The notes: generated from the letters alone by a model not told the origin. DNA of 64,000 nucleotides from Alkalihalobacillus pseudalcaliphilus (GCF_028610675.1 NZ_JAQQWS010000003.1:124001-188000); one strand, 5' to 3'. Shown: positions 42,827 through 52,490, numbered from the stretch's first letter. Numbers and translations: made by a program.

Positions 42827-44431
42827 TTAAGCGATATCTCGGTTGCGATATCCCCATATTCCAATCACCGTTAACAATAAAGAAAGAATACTAACGACAA
42901 TTAGTACAGGGTAACTAGGATTGTCACCGAGTAACTTCAGCATATGTGAAATTATAGATAGTTCGGACCATATATCCAGCATATCTATCAGTCCACCTAA
43001 ATAAAACATAAGAAAACAATAGACAAGATATAACCAAACCAACGGGCTCCATTTAGGTAATAGTCCAATAAGTAATACAGCAAAACTAATAAAGAAAAAG
43101 AGCATCGGAATAAATGAGAAAGCAACTTTTAATATCATCGTAAAATCAAGAGCCTGCTCCATGACCGCATTACCAGTCGCCCATATTCCTATTAGAATCG
43201 TAAACTGCAACACGATACTAGCGACAAAAGCTGTACACAAATAGACGACAAGCATATGGACCCGTGAAACAGCTCGCGAATAGAAGTATTCCGCACGCAG
43301 CTTCGTCTCTTCTCCTTTTAAACTAAAAATGATGAGTACAACAGGAACGACTGTGAGTAAAGACATCATCGCAAAGAGCATTTGAATAAATTCATTCGTT
43401 AGATCAGCACCTTCATCAATAAATGCTTGGATAAAATCTAATTCTAAATAATAACCCTCCAAATCTCCAAGTATCGCACCAAAGCTTGCACTAAAAAGGA
43501 AGAGCATGGCAAACCAAATCAACAATTGAGTTCGTTGCATGCGCCATAAGAAGCCAAGTGGTGTTTGTAAGAAACGCGATGCTTTCTCCTTACCTTTCTT
43601 TTCACTAATCATGCCTGATCCTAAATCTCTCCTTACATGTAAAAAGAAAGCGACTAACACAAGCACTAGTCCTACAATGAGTAACAGGAATGTTGGCCAC
43701 CAATCATTCTCGATAAATACGCCACTGCGAACAACCCAGCCTAGTGGTGATAGCAATGAAAGCCCTTCTGCATCAACATCACCAACGGCACGTAATAAAT
43801 AAGCAAATACAAGCACTAAAAAGGACCACTGTAATGTCGTTCTTGACGTACTAGCTAACTGAGCAAAAACAAGTGTGACACCACTAAAAAACAAACCCAC
43901 CCCTGCCAAAATCGAGCTATATAATAAAGACGCCTGTAACGAAAACCCTTCTATACCTAACGCATATAAACCTATTCCCACAACTGAAAGTAAACTCACA
44001 TTCACGAAGACCATCACGATAAAAGTAGCGAATAAATAGGCTAGCCTTCCAACTGGTAACGAGTTGACTAATTCCAATCGTCCATCCTCTTCATCTGCTC
44101 TTGTTGAACGAATCGTTAATAAGATATTCATAATGGCAACAGCTATAGCTGTGAACAATAACATTTCATGGGCAAAAATCGCTCCAACACTCAATTCTAA
44201 AAAGTCAGCAACTTCATAACCTACCCCAAGCATTGCCACCATTGCTGGATTTTCCATCGTATAAGCAAATGCTTGTTTGGCTTGGTCATCACCATATAAA
44301 TCTGGATAAGCCATGGCAACTGACAGTGTGACAAGTGTCAGACCGATTATCCATAACAGAATTTTTAAACGTTGTTGCTTCAAAATGAAAAAGATCAGGT
44401 TCTTTACGCCATAGAAATAGTGACTACCCAC
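42827..44431 (-). CDS. ABC-2-type exporter permease
   Basis: A 534-residue membrane protein with about twelve spans in two halves. It is of the large ABC permease type found with TetR-controlled antibiotic exporters (COG3559-like). It would form the channel for the adjacent ATPase. Polar blocks such as STRADEEDGRLELVNSLPVGR (about residues 109-128) and the equivalent LKGEETKLRAEYFYSRAVSR (about 374-393) face the ATPase. GTG 44431 overlaps the ATPase stop by 8 bp. The substrate is unknown; drug or toxin export is inferred from the family and the regulator. Confidence 0.88.
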   Translation of the reverse strand: MGSHYFYGVKNLIFFILKQQRLKILLWIIGLTLVTLSVAMAYPDLYGDDQAKQAFAYTMENPAMVAMLGVGYEVADFLELSVGAIFAHEMLLFTAIAVAIMNILLTIRSTRADEEDGRLELVNSLPVGRLAYLFATFIVMVFVNVSLLSVVGIGLYALGIEGFSLQASLLYSSILAGVGLFFSGVTLVFAQLASTSRTTLQWSFLVLVFAYLLRAVGDVDAEGLSLLSPLGWVVRSGVFIENDWWPTFLLLIVGLVLVLVAFFLHVRRDLGSGMISEKKGKEKASRFLQTPLGFLWRMQRTQLLIWFAMLFLFSASFGAILGDLEGYYLELDFIQAFIDEGADLTNEFIQMLFAMMSLLTVVPVVLIIFSLKGEETKLRAEYFYSRAVSRVHMLVVYLCTAFVASIVLQFTILIGIWATGNAVMEQALDFTMILKVAFSFIPMLFFFISFAVLLIGLLPKWSPLVWLYLVYCFLMFYLGGLIDMLDIWSELSIISHMLKLLGDNPSYPVLIVVSILSLLLTVIGIWGYRNRDIA

Positions 44432-45344
44432 GAACTCGCCCCTCCCTCTTCATTTTTTGGGCATCATCTTCATAATGCCTCATAAATAAATCTTCTAATG
44501 CAGGTGGTTTACTTTCTAGTTTGGTTAAACCAAATGAACTGATATAAGCCATCACATCCTCTAAGTGCTCCGTGTCAATTTGAAAGGAGAAAGCATGATT
44601 ATCTTTTCTTACATCATGCACTCCTTGTAAACCTTCTAAGTTTGTCACCTCTCTTTTCGTTTCAATGGTCATTTGATTTCTCGTTAGGTGCCGTAGCCCC
44701 TCTAATGTTCCTGTTTCAATGATCTCCCCTTTTCTAATAATCCCGATCCGATCACATAGTTTCTCGACTTCAGATAATATATGACTTGAAAGTAGAATCG
44801 TTTTTCCTGCTTCTTTTGCTTCCAGAACACATTCCTGAAATGTTTGCTCCATCAGAGGGTCCAAACCAGAAGTAGGTTCATCGAGAATAAATAAGTCGAC
44901 ATCTGAAGAAAAGGCTGATACTAACGCTACCTTTTGTCGGTTGCCCTTTGAATACGTACGACATTTTTTGGTTGGGTCTAATGCAAATCGTTCAATGAAT
45001 TCCTTTTTTCTCTGCTCATCCTTTTTTGCTCCTCTTATCTTTAAAAACATATCGATGACCTCTCCACCAGACAAATTTGGCCATAAATGAACATCACCGG
45101 GAACATAAGCTAACCGCTGATGAATTGGTACAGCCTGCTTCCAGACATCTTGATTAAAAATAGTGGCATGACCCGAACTGCCTTTCAAAAGTCCCAGTAA
45201 TACCCTAATGGTTGTTGACTTACCCGCACCATTTGGACCAATAAATCCAAATATTTCCCCTTCCCTCACTTCTAAATTGACATCCTTTAACGCTTGAAAC
45301 TGACCAAACTTTTTCGAAAGCCCTCTTATTTCAATAACATTCAT
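44424..45344 (-). CDS. ABC exporter ATP-binding protein
   Basis: A 306-residue ABC ATPase. Walker A GPNGAGKST lies near residue 37, the signature-like YSKGNRQKVALVSAF near 135 and Walker B LFILDEPTSGLDPL near 155, followed by the switch His in LLSSHILSE. A C-terminal extension of ~80 residues is typical of the drug-exporter DrrA/NatA group. ATG 45344 has AGGTGG upstream. It is coupled to the permease by overlap and divergent from a TetR regulator, with an inverted repeat between. Confidence 0.92.
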   Translation of the reverse strand: MNVIEIRGLSKKFGQFQALKDVNLEVREGEIFGFIGPNGAGKSTTIRVLLGLLKGSSGHATIFNQDVWKQAVPIHQRLAYVPGDVHLWPNLSGGEVIDMFLKIRGAKKDEQRKKEFIERFALDPTKKCRTYSKGNRQKVALVSAFSSDVDLFILDEPTSGLDPLMEQTFQECVLEAKEAGKTILLSSHILSEVEKLCDRIGIIRKGEIIETGTLEGLRHLTRNQMTIETKREVTNLEGLQGVHDVRKDNHAFSFQIDTEHLEDVMAYISSFGLTKLESKPPALEDLFMRHYEDDAQKMKREGRVRG

Positions 45345-45370
45345 AAACGTCGACCACCTAACTTTATATT

Positions 45371-45402
45371 TTATGAAATATTTATACGTTATAATTTCAT
45401 AA
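45371..45402. promoter_or_regulatory. candidate TetR operator between exporter and regulator
   Basis: TTATGAAAT (45371-45379) and ATTTCATAA (45394-45402) are perfect 9 bp inverted arms 14 bp apart, inside the 151 bp divergent region. The position suits repression of both the exporter and the regulator by the TetR protein. Confidence 0.5.
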
Positions 45403-45495
45403 TATACATATATGTTAATTTTGACAATATTTTTGCACTAATTTTATTGTTTTATTTCATTATTTTAATTACAATATGTGATGAGGTGAACGTCT

Positions 45496-46095
45496 ATGAA
45501 CGGATTCGAAAAAAGAAAAGAGCTTAAGAAAAAAAATATCATCGAAGCTGCCTTCAGTTTATACATGACTTACGGTATACAGAAAGTTTCTATAAAAGAG
45601 ATTGCTGATCAAGCAAACGTATCGCAAGTAACGATTTATAACTACTTTGAAAGTAAAGAAAACCTCACACAAATTGTTTTTAAACACTTTGTCGATTTAG
45701 CTTGGGAAGAACAAAAGCAACTCTTAGATATAGATTTACCTTTTAAAGATAAAGTAGAGAAGATTATTTTTACTAAATCTGATTTAACTGAACAAATGAC
45801 TGAGCCCTTTTTCAGAGATTTTATGCTCGATTATTCAAGTGGCAAAAGTTATGTGGAGAAGTTATATATAGAAGAAGGATTACCTAGGCTAGTCAAGCTA
45901 TTCCAAGATGGTAAAAAACAAGGTGTTGTGGACGCCTCCATTTCTGATGAAGCGATTTTACTTTATTTGCAAATGTTTAAAGAATTTATGCAAAGAGAGG
46001 ACATCGCCACAGCCTTGTTACCTATTAGCGAAGACTTTACCAAGCTATTCTTTTATGGTGTTACAGGAGATCATAAAAAAACAACCGACAAGTGA
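45496..46095 (+). CDS. TetR/AcrR-family transcriptional regulator (exporter regulator)
   Basis: A 199-residue regulator with an N-terminal TetR helix-turn-helix. The recognition region is YGIQKVSIKEIADQANVSQ, then VTIYNYFESKENL (about residues 27-58). The C-terminal ligand domain is helical. It is divergent from the ABC exporter, so it most likely represses that operon until a toxic ligand binds. ATG 45496 has GAGGTGA upstream. The stop lies inside a hairpin shared with the convergent MFS gene. Confidence 0.9.
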   Translation: MNGFEKRKELKKKNIIEAAFSLYMTYGIQKVSIKEIADQANVSQVTIYNYFESKENLTQIVFKHFVDLAWEEQKQLLDIDLPFKDKVEKIIFTKSDLTEQMTEPFFRDFMLDYSSGKSYVEKLYIEEGLPRLVKLFQDGKKQGVVDASISDEAILLYLQMFKEFMQREDIATALLPISEDFTKLFFYGVTGDHKKTTDK

Positions 46096-46112
46096 TGACT
46101 TGTTGGTTGTTC
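46080..46112 (-). terminator. terminator between TetR and MFS genes
   Basis: ACAACCGACAAGT and ACTTGTTGGTTGT form a 13 bp stem with one mismatch. The T-run (GGTTGTTTTTTT) is on the minus-strand side, serving the MFS gene. The TetR stop codon lies in the loop region. Confidence 0.65.
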
Positions 46113-46119
46113 CCAATTC

Positions 46120-47376
46120 TTATCCGACCATCTGTTTTTGGCTTTCGGCTAATTTCTGTTCGCTTCGTTTAATATCAAATTTTAATAGAATAGAAATAAT
46201 TAAAGCAACGGTTATTAAAGCGAAGAATACATAAAAGACCGGAATATAACTGCCTGTACGCTCATGAATTTGTGTCACAATAATCGGCCCAAACACGCCT
46301 CCCATCGACCATGTTGTTAATAAATATCCATGAATTGCTCCTAATTGTTTCGTTCCAAACATATCCCCCGCAAAAGCTGGTAGATTGGAGAATCCACCTC
46401 CGTAACAGCTCACAACTAAGAAAATGAATAATTGGAACAAGATAATATTGGTTGTAAGAGGTAACGTAAAAAAGGCAATCACTTGAATAACAAAGAAAAT
46501 GACGAACACATTCGGACGTCCAATATAATCAGATAATGCCGCCCATCCTAAACGACCTCCGCCATTAAACACGCCCATCACACCAACCATTGTAGCGGCT
46601 GCCGCTGCCGACAAGCCAACGACCTCCTGTGCCATCGGGGATGCCACAGCAATCATCATGATCCCAGCCGTTGTATTTATAAGCATCATCATCCATAACA
46701 TCCAGAAACGACGTGTTTTGACGGCTTCAAAGGAAGAAAGTTGCTGTAAATCCTTTTTAATAATTTTCTTCCCAGACGCAATATCCTTCTTCATATTAGC
46801 CGGCATCCAACCCTCTTCTGGAGGTGCAATATAAAGAGCACCAACAACCATTAAGAGGAAATAACAGGCTCCTAACACATAAAACGTATTTTCAACGCCG
46901 ACTGCCCCCATTAAGTAATCAGCAACTGGAGCCGTAATTAAAGCCCCCGAACCAAAACCTAAGACGGCCATTCCTGTCGCCAGCCCCCTCCTATCAGGGA
47001 ACCATTTTACTAGAGTTGATACAGGTGAAATATAACCAATACCTAGACCTAACCCACTCGCAACGCCATACATAGCTAAAAATAGTGGTAATGAATCAAT
47101 CATGACCGCAAAACCTGAACCAGCTTGTCCAATCCCAAATAAAACAGCGGCTACTAAGGCCGACTTCCGTGGTCCACTTTTTTCAACAAACTTTCCAAAA
47201 AAAGCAGCTGACGTCCCAGCAAGGCCCATCATAATTGTAAAAGCTATCGTGATTTCAGACGTACTCCAACCAATATACTCACTAACTGGATTTGTATAAA
47301 CACTATAAGCATAGGCACCACCAATGGAAAGGTGAATGGAAATAGCCGCTAGTGCAATAAGCCATCTGTTCTTCAT
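46120..47376 (-). CDS. MFS transporter, OFA (oxalate/formate antiporter) family
   Basis: A 418-residue transporter with twelve predicted spans. It matches the OFA group of the major facilitator superfamily. Landmarks are SIGGAYAYSVYTNP in the first span, GYISPVSTLVKWFPDRRGLA (loop after span 4) and GVFNGGGRLGWAALSDYIGR after span 7. Family members exchange or take up monocarboxylates or oxalate; the substrate here is unknown. The start chosen is ATG 47376 with GGAGG upstream, and an open frame reaching 47424 lacks a site. The 430 bp upstream gap (47377-47806) is AT-rich and I recognise nothing in it. Confidence 0.9.
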   Translation of the reverse strand: MKNRWLIALAAISIHLSIGGAYAYSVYTNPVSEYIGWSTSEITIAFTIMMGLAGTSAAFFGKFVEKSGPRKSALVAAVLFGIGQAGSGFAVMIDSLPLFLAMYGVASGLGLGIGYISPVSTLVKWFPDRRGLATGMAVLGFGSGALITAPVADYLMGAVGVENTFYVLGACYFLLMVVGALYIAPPEEGWMPANMKKDIASGKKIIKKDLQQLSSFEAVKTRRFWMLWMMMLINTTAGIMMIAVASPMAQEVVGLSAAAAATMVGVMGVFNGGGRLGWAALSDYIGRPNVFVIFFVIQVIAFFTLPLTTNIILFQLFIFLVVSCYGGGFSNLPAFAGDMFGTKQLGAIHGYLLTTWSMGGVFGPIIVTQIHERTGSYIPVFYVFFALITVALIISILLKFDIKRSEQKLAESQKQMVG

Positions 47377-47806
47377 CAAGTATTTCCTCCTTTTCGCTAT
47401 CCAATTAAATAGGAAAACTTTCACCCTCGCAATGAAAGCCCTTACATAAGGAGTATAAGAGAGTTCACTAAATAATGCAATAATTTATTCTTTTATATAA
47501 GTTTAGAATACTTCGATTCTAAGTAATTACCTTATTCTATTAACTCATTATCGATTTTATAGAAACAAAGCATATAATGGTATTTTATTCATATTTTTAT
47601 AAGCTTAGTTACATTGAGATTTACTATAAAAATTCTTCTAATAGTAAAGTATTCATTTTTTTTACTAATCAAAAAGCACTATTTATGATAATAGATATCC
47701 CCTTTTATTCCCTTAAATGTTAATATAGATATAACTTCTACAATAAAACTCTACTAATTAAGTAATAGGATAATTTTATAAATTAATTACTAAAATGGAG
47801 GTCAAT

Positions 47807-48685
47807 ATGGTCAAGGATCTAGGCAAAAAGCTAAACATTATTAGAAAGCATTTACACCTGACAAAAGAAGAGCTCGCTCAAGGTATTTGCCCTCCATCAA
47901 TTATAAGTTTGCTTGAAAAGAGCAACTTATTTCGCTTAGACCCTGTCATTATTGAACCACTTTGTCAAAGACTCGGGATAGACTCTGCATTTCTAAATAA
48001 AGATATCTCATTTTTCAGACAAATGGAAGAAGTCAATCAAGTTTGTGAGCGGATTTCTTATTTCGTTCAAGAACGCCGTTATCAAGAAGCCTATGATTGT
48101 GTTTTAGCCGTTGAAAATAAACCTATGTATCAAGAACGTACTCATATTCAAAAATTCATGCTCTGGCGTAAAGCCATTAGTATTAACTATCTATTTAAAG
48201 ACCAATTAGCAGCGTTAGAACTTCTTGACCTTGCGTTAGAAAAGTCAGATACTACTAGTCGGAATTTCTCGATTTTAGACATGAATATATTAAATAGTAA
48301 AGCGATTATTTTGAATGAGCTTGGGGATGTGCAATTATCTTATAATCTTTCGCAAAAGGTGATTTTTTTCATTCATGAAATTCCTTATCAAATCCATAAA
48401 GAGACATGTATTAAAATTTACTATAACTCTTCTAGAATCGCCTTTAAGGCCGGAGAAATGGAGGAAGGGTTAAGGCTTTGTCAGCTTGGTATTGACCTTT
48501 GTAGAAGAGAAAAAATAAGCTACTTATTAGGTTATCTATTTTTTCAAAAAGCTGAATGCTTAAAGTATGTCGACCCTACAAATAAGCCCAACTATGAGCG
48601 TTATTACTTAAAGGCCATTCAATTATTTGAGAAAGAAAATAACTATCAGACAGTCGATCGAATTCGTGAGAAAATGGAAGCTTAG
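47807..48685 (+). CDS. helix-turn-helix regulator with TPR domain (PlcR/Rgg-like)
   Basis: A 292-residue protein with an N-terminal XRE-type helix-turn-helix (about residues 1-60: LNIIRKHLHLTKEELAQGI, then SIISLLEKSN). A long helical C-terminal half built of TPR-like repeats follows (about 70-285). This is the RRNPP layout (PlcR, NprR, Rgg), in which the TPR part binds a secreted, re-imported peptide. No small secreted-peptide gene is evident directly downstream, so the protein may sense something else or a distant peptide. ATG 47807 is chosen because GGAGG lies 5 bases upstream. A terminator follows. Confidence 0.82.
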   Translation: MVKDLGKKLNIIRKHLHLTKEELAQGICPPSIISLLEKSNLFRLDPVIIEPLCQRLGIDSAFLNKDISFFRQMEEVNQVCERISYFVQERRYQEAYDCVLAVENKPMYQERTHIQKFMLWRKAISINYLFKDQLAALELLDLALEKSDTTSRNFSILDMNILNSKAIILNELGDVQLSYNLSQKVIFFIHEIPYQIHKETCIKIYYNSSRIAFKAGEMEEGLRLCQLGIDLCRREKISYLLGYLFFQKAECLKYVDPTNKPNYERYYLKAIQLFEKENNYQTVDRIREKMEA

Positions 48686-48724
48686 AGGTAGACTATCGAC
48701 CGAAAAACATTTAAAAGAGCTGCT

Positions 48725-48766
48725 CCCTAAAGTTACATGTCTAAAACTTTAGGGTTTATTTTATTT
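48725..48766 (+). terminator. terminator of the PlcR/Rgg-like gene
   Basis: A perfect stem CCCTAAAGTT / AACTTTAGGG is followed by TTTATTTTATTT. Confidence 0.8.
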
Positions 48767-48779
48767 CGGTGACTTACAC

Positions 48780-49298
48780 CTAATTCTCTTGCTCCATTGC
48801 TATAGCTTTTGTTTGCTGAACTGTTCCACTAGGATGATGAGGGGGTGCATAAATGGAATACAATTTCAAAGGAATTTGACCAGTGTTTGTCACATTATGC
48901 CATTTACCTGCTGGTACAAAAATGGCAAATCCCTCTCCTATATGTTGAGCATAAGTTAACTGATCAGCTCGGTCACCCATTTGTACAACTCCTTGCCCTT
49001 GCTCTATTCTTAGAAATTGCTCTGTATCTGGGTGCAATTCTAGTCCAATATCATCTCCAACTGGTATACTCATCAGCGTGGCCTGTAAATGTTGTCCCGT
49101 CCAAATGGAGGTTCTATACGTATTATTTTGTTTTGTCGCTTGATTTATATTTATGACATAAGGGTTCGGACCAAAATCTGTAGTCCTCCTTGATACGTAT
49201 GCATTTCTGTTTGATCCATTTAACAAAAGGTGTGGCTGATTATAATTAGTACTTTTTTGAAACCAATAAGGGTTGTAATAATAGTAATTATTGTACAT
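48780..49298 (-). CDS. cupin-domain protein with Tyr/Asn-rich N-terminus
   Basis: A 172-residue protein. The first ~25 residues are very rich in Tyr and Asn (MYNNYYYYNPYWF), which recalls spore-coat or surface proteins. The rest is a single cupin barrel with metal-ligand pattern LELHPDTEQFLRIEQG (about residues 85-100) and FAIFVPAGKWHNVTN (about 125-139). Such cupins bind a metal and may be enzymes or sugar-binding proteins. ATG 49298 has GGAGG upstream. The role is unknown, and a coat association is only suggested by composition. Confidence 0.8.
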   Translation of the reverse strand: MYNNYYYYNPYWFQKSTNYNQPHLLLNGSNRNAYVSRRTTDFGPNPYVININQATKQNNTYRTSIWTGQHLQATLMSIPVGDDIGLELHPDTEQFLRIEQGQGVVQMGDRADQLTYAQHIGEGFAIFVPAGKWHNVTNTGQIPLKLYSIYAPPHHPSGTVQQTKAIAMEQEN

Positions 49299-49397
49299 AC
49301 TTTTCCTCCATAACGAAACCGTTGAGTGATTAAGTTTCACATCAACGGCTATTTTTTACTATACTATGCTCATTCAGTCGTTATAGGTGCCTGTCAT

Positions 49398-50813
49398 CTA
49401 CTCATTAGTTTCTTCGCCTAAATCTAAGCCCATAGCCGTAGCTATTCTTTTAGGTATATCTGTATTATCTAAAACTCCGTGAAATAATTCTGATTGAGGA
49501 CCATATGCATAAAGCGGGACATCTACTCCTGTATGTGCATTCGTCGACCAGCCTACATACGCATATTGACTAATGAGTTGGTTAATGTGTATACCCAATC
49601 CCTCATCATCAACCTGTGCAAATTGTTGCTCTTCCTCTTCGGTAATCTCAATATGAGCCCATTCCTGCATAACTTCTTTTATATTACTTCTGTCTTCATT
49701 AACTTGCTGGGCTATATAAGAACCAGTTGCCTTTACATCATGTAAGATGTCTACCTTTGCTAAATATTCATCGTAACCACCAACAGTCATCCCACCAGTT
49801 TCGTGGTCACCTGCCATGACAATTAATGTATTACCATCTTGCTTAGCAAAATCTAATGCGACTTGAACAGCTTCTTCAAATGCGGCTGTATCCGTCATTG
49901 CCCATACCGCATCATGTGCATGGCCAGCCCAATCGATTTGACTACCTTCCACCATCAAGAAAAAGCCTTCATCTTTTTTGGATAGATATTGTAGAGATGC
50001 TTGTGTCATCTCTGCTAAACTAGGTTCTTTTTCCTTATCTCTATCCAATTCTGGTGCCATAGCTTCTTCAGCAAATAATCCTAAAAGCTGACTATGCCCT
50101 CCGTCTAGTGATAATAAGTTATCTCTATCTTCTATAAAATGATACCCACTCATCATCGCTTCTTCAATAAGATGTGTTTCTTCTTGATTTCCACCTTCTG
50201 ATTTTGGTAGAAAGTTATTTTTTCCTCCCCCTAAAATGACATCTACTTTATGCACTAATTGTTTCGCGATTTCTGCTTCACTTCCTCTGGACTCAACATG
50301 AGCTGCAAATACGGCTGGAGTAGCATGAGTAATCGTCGAAGTAGCGACTAATCCAGTTGCTTTCCCTACTTCCTTTGCAGCTTCTAGTATTGTTTTTACC
50401 TCCTTGCCATCAGGCGTTACACTAATCATGCCATTATTGGTTTTCTTTCCAGTTGCCATTGCTGTACCAGCTGCGGCTGAATCTGTTACGTAATTATCTT
50501 CTGAAAGAGTTTTCATCATACCTACGAGGATAGCGTCAAAAACCGTTTCTTCACCTTTAAAATTCCGATAGTTCGTTGCATAGCCAGTGGAGAATCCATC
50601 AGGTATCATAAAAATCACGTTTTTGACTGGTTCATGGTTTTTATCTACAGTATCTCTTTGAGCGGCTGTGTTCCGCTCTTCACCTGTTGTTTCTTTTGAG
50701 GCTGATAAAGTTGAGTTAGAGATTGCACCCGTCTGTGGGATTATTAAGAATCCTGCAACTGCCATGACGACCATACAAGTTAAGGCTACTATCCATCCTT
50801 TAGATAATTTCAT
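49398..50813 (-). CDS. alkaline phosphatase (PhoA family)
   Basis: A 471-residue secreted or membrane-tethered phosphomonoesterase. An N-terminal hydrophobic segment (residues about 6-28) serves as signal or anchor. The catalytic motif VTDSAAAGTAMATGKK carries the nucleophile Ser 112 and Asp 111. Metal ligands are in KNVIFMIPDG (first Asp), EGSQIDWAGHAHD, AGDHETGG and NAHTGVDVPLYAYG. This set is complete for a PhoA-type two-zinc, one-magnesium enzyme. ATG 50813 is chosen for GGAGG 6 bases upstream. It releases phosphate from organic esters outside the cell. It is monocistronic. Upstream TTAA-containing repeats are too loose to call a PhoP box. Confidence 0.94.
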   Translation of the reverse strand: MKLSKGWIVALTCMVVMAVAGFLIIPQTGAISNSTLSASKETTGEERNTAAQRDTVDKNHEPVKNVIFMIPDGFSTGYATNYRNFKGEETVFDAILVGMMKTLSEDNYVTDSAAAGTAMATGKKTNNGMISVTPDGKEVKTILEAAKEVGKATGLVATSTITHATPAVFAAHVESRGSEAEIAKQLVHKVDVILGGGKNNFLPKSEGGNQEETHLIEEAMMSGYHFIEDRDNLLSLDGGHSQLLGLFAEEAMAPELDRDKEKEPSLAEMTQASLQYLSKKDEGFFLMVEGSQIDWAGHAHDAVWAMTDTAAFEEAVQVALDFAKQDGNTLIVMAGDHETGGMTVGGYDEYLAKVDILHDVKATGSYIAQQVNEDRSNIKEVMQEWAHIEITEEEEQQFAQVDDEGLGIHINQLISQYAYVGWSTNAHTGVDVPLYAYGPQSELFHGVLDNTDIPKRIATAMGLDLGEETNE

Positions 50814-50933
50814 TCTCTTCCTCCTATGTGAGTTAGTATCTTTCACTGATAAGTGTAGCTTGTAACTATTAATCTAATATAAAGCTTAAGTAAAATTAAC
50901 GTTTTGACTAAGTTAACTTTTATGTTTGAAAGT

Positions 50934-51070
50934 GTACTTAGGAGCGATAGTCTGTGCCTTGAAGTTAGCAATTAAAAAATCGCCACTACTTTTATCTTTG
51001 TTGGTGTTGGAGAGGCATTCGGCTTCGCCATGGACGTTTTGTATAAAAGTTCAATCTCATTTTCAAGATA
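50934..51070 (+). repeat. interspersed repeat, internally deleted module A
   Basis: Starts TTAGGAGCGATAGTCTGTGCC and TGAAGTTAGC like the other module A copies. It then jumps directly to ATCGCCACTACTTTTATC and TTTGTTGGTG. About 100 bp present at 34283 and 56766 are missing. A GGCTTCGCCATG..GTTTTGTAT stretch follows, also seen after the copy at 56945. The rest of the gap to 51420 has a GC-richer segment (51165-51350) with a CCCGTGCGGG hairpin, which I do not recognise. Confidence 0.65.
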
Positions 51071-51419
51071 ATTTGACGTGTCGGTCTTTGTTTTTGGTCC
51101 AAAAACACTTGGATGCTGGATACTAATCCTGATGAATAACTACACTCTCTTTTCTCTCTTTTTTGGTCGTGGCTGATTGTGCGGTGCGCTGCTTCTTTTA
51201 GGGCAAGCCCGTGCGGGCAACATCCAAAAAGCGGCGGGTCTACGGAATAATACGAGCGGAAAAGATAAAGGCAAATTATTTGAATGCCCCGACTTTTACT
51301 TCTTTGCCTGGAGCAGCTTGGTATCATCCACTTCTTAATCAGGTAAACGTGCCACCAAAGTAGGATTTCGACCATATTCACGAGTATTATAGTACTTTAT
51401 TCATGAGCTTATTCTTGAA

Positions 51420-51830
51420 GTGGAGATTGAGGAAATAGGAATTAATACGGATGAAGAATTTGGTCAATTTAACGAGGCGTTATTAGAGGATGATTTTGAT
51501 TTTGAAGCTGCAGTAGAAAACTTAGATATAGCTAAAATGAATGACGACGAAAAAGATAATTTTCTTAACATTATCCAGGAAGTAGCCGTTACTTCTGGAG
51601 CTGAAGATGTTGAACTATTAGAGCAGTCACTAATAAATTTATTTGATAGCTCTTCTGATACATTTAATGATATTGAAGCTGCTCAAGATGAATTGTTGGA
51701 AAACTATATTGAGAAAATAGAATCAGAAGAAAATGTTGTATTTTCAACAATTAACAAACTTATCTTTGGTGAGGATAAAGTCTATGCGTCTAAAGAAAAA
51801 AAGGGGAAACTCTGGATAAGTAAGGCTTAA
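51420..51830 (+). CDS. acidic hypothetical protein, possibly 5'-truncated
   Basis: A 136-residue, strongly acidic, mostly helical protein starting at GTG 51420 with no convincing ribosome site. An in-frame TAG lies ~30 bp upstream and repeat-derived DNA lies beyond it. The N-terminus may therefore have been lost by the repeat's insertion or deletion. The C-terminus is more basic (KKGKLWISKA). A terminator follows. I do not recognise the family. Composition and length support a real or recently real gene. Confidence 0.55.
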   Translation: MEIEEIGINTDEEFGQFNEALLEDDFDFEAAVENLDIAKMNDDEKDNFLNIIQEVAVTSGAEDVELLEQSLINLFDSSSDTFNDIEAAQDELLENYIEKIESEENVVFSTINKLIFGEDKVYASKEKKGKLWISKA

Positions 51831-51907
51831 GTAGCGTTTGAAGTATTGAAGTTTCAAAAAAAGTCATAGTAGAATATTTTGGAGCAAACAAAATATTCTG
51901 AGGAAAT

Positions 51908-51934
51908 TAAGAAGGAGCATGGCTCCTTCTTTTG
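51908..51934 (+). terminator. terminator after the acidic hypothetical gene
   Basis: The stem AAGAAGGAGC / GCTCCTTCTT with a tiny loop is followed by TTTG. Confidence 0.75.
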
Positions 51935-52048
51935 AATTACGGATCAAGTTCCTAGAAATATGAATTGAAATAAAACAAGAATATTCAGTTGATTTTATTT
52001 ATAAAAAAAGTAGGTGATAAGCCTTTTTTTATAAAGAGGGGGGATTAA

Positions 52049-52264
52049 ATGACAGCAGTTGAAGAAATTCATGTGAGATTTCTGAAATTAAAGAAATTGG
52101 AGGGAGAAAGTTCAGCAGACTCAATCTTAGAAGTAATGAAGAAACTTGATGAGACAGAGGAATTCTTTTTGAAACTCTCATGGTATTTCCAAGAACCGGA
52201 CGAATCTTCATTTCAAGTGTATTGGTTATACAAACATTTTAATGATGAGGACCGTACTTTTTGA
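52049..52264 (+). CDS. small hypothetical protein, 71 residues
   Basis: A small, soluble, acidic helical protein (MTAVEEIHVRFLKLKKLEGE at the start, WYFQEPDESSFQVYWLYKHF near the end). ATG 52049 has a strong GAGGGGGG site five bases upstream, which supports translation. I do not recognise the family. It follows another acidic small protein on the same strand, but a terminator separates them. Confidence 0.6.
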   Translation: MTAVEEIHVRFLKLKKLEGESSADSILEVMKKLDETEEFFLKLSWYFQEPDESSFQVYWLYKHFNDEDRTF

Positions 52265-52490
52265 TTTGATTGAACTTCATGTACTCGACGGCATGCTAGC
52301 ACACACAATCAAACTGAGGAGTCAGACTAAAGATTAAAAAAGATAATCCTGTATAATGATTTTGTTGTTATGAGTTGAGAATGTATGCCTTAAGAAGGGT
52401 CTATGATCTTTTTTATGTATCAATTTTCGTGCTCTCGCCCTCTCGCTTAGCTTGAGTAACGGTTTTATTATACGATTTCCTTTTTCACAA

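Noticed and set aside
50885..50920. PhoP box upstream of alkaline phosphatase
   Set aside because: TTAA-like repeats are present but their spacing is irregular and the DNA is AT-rich, so the match is not better than chance.
51165..51381. 129-codon frame on the minus strand
   Set aside because: No ribosome site and a composition unlike a protein. It lies over GC-richer DNA beside the interspersed repeat.
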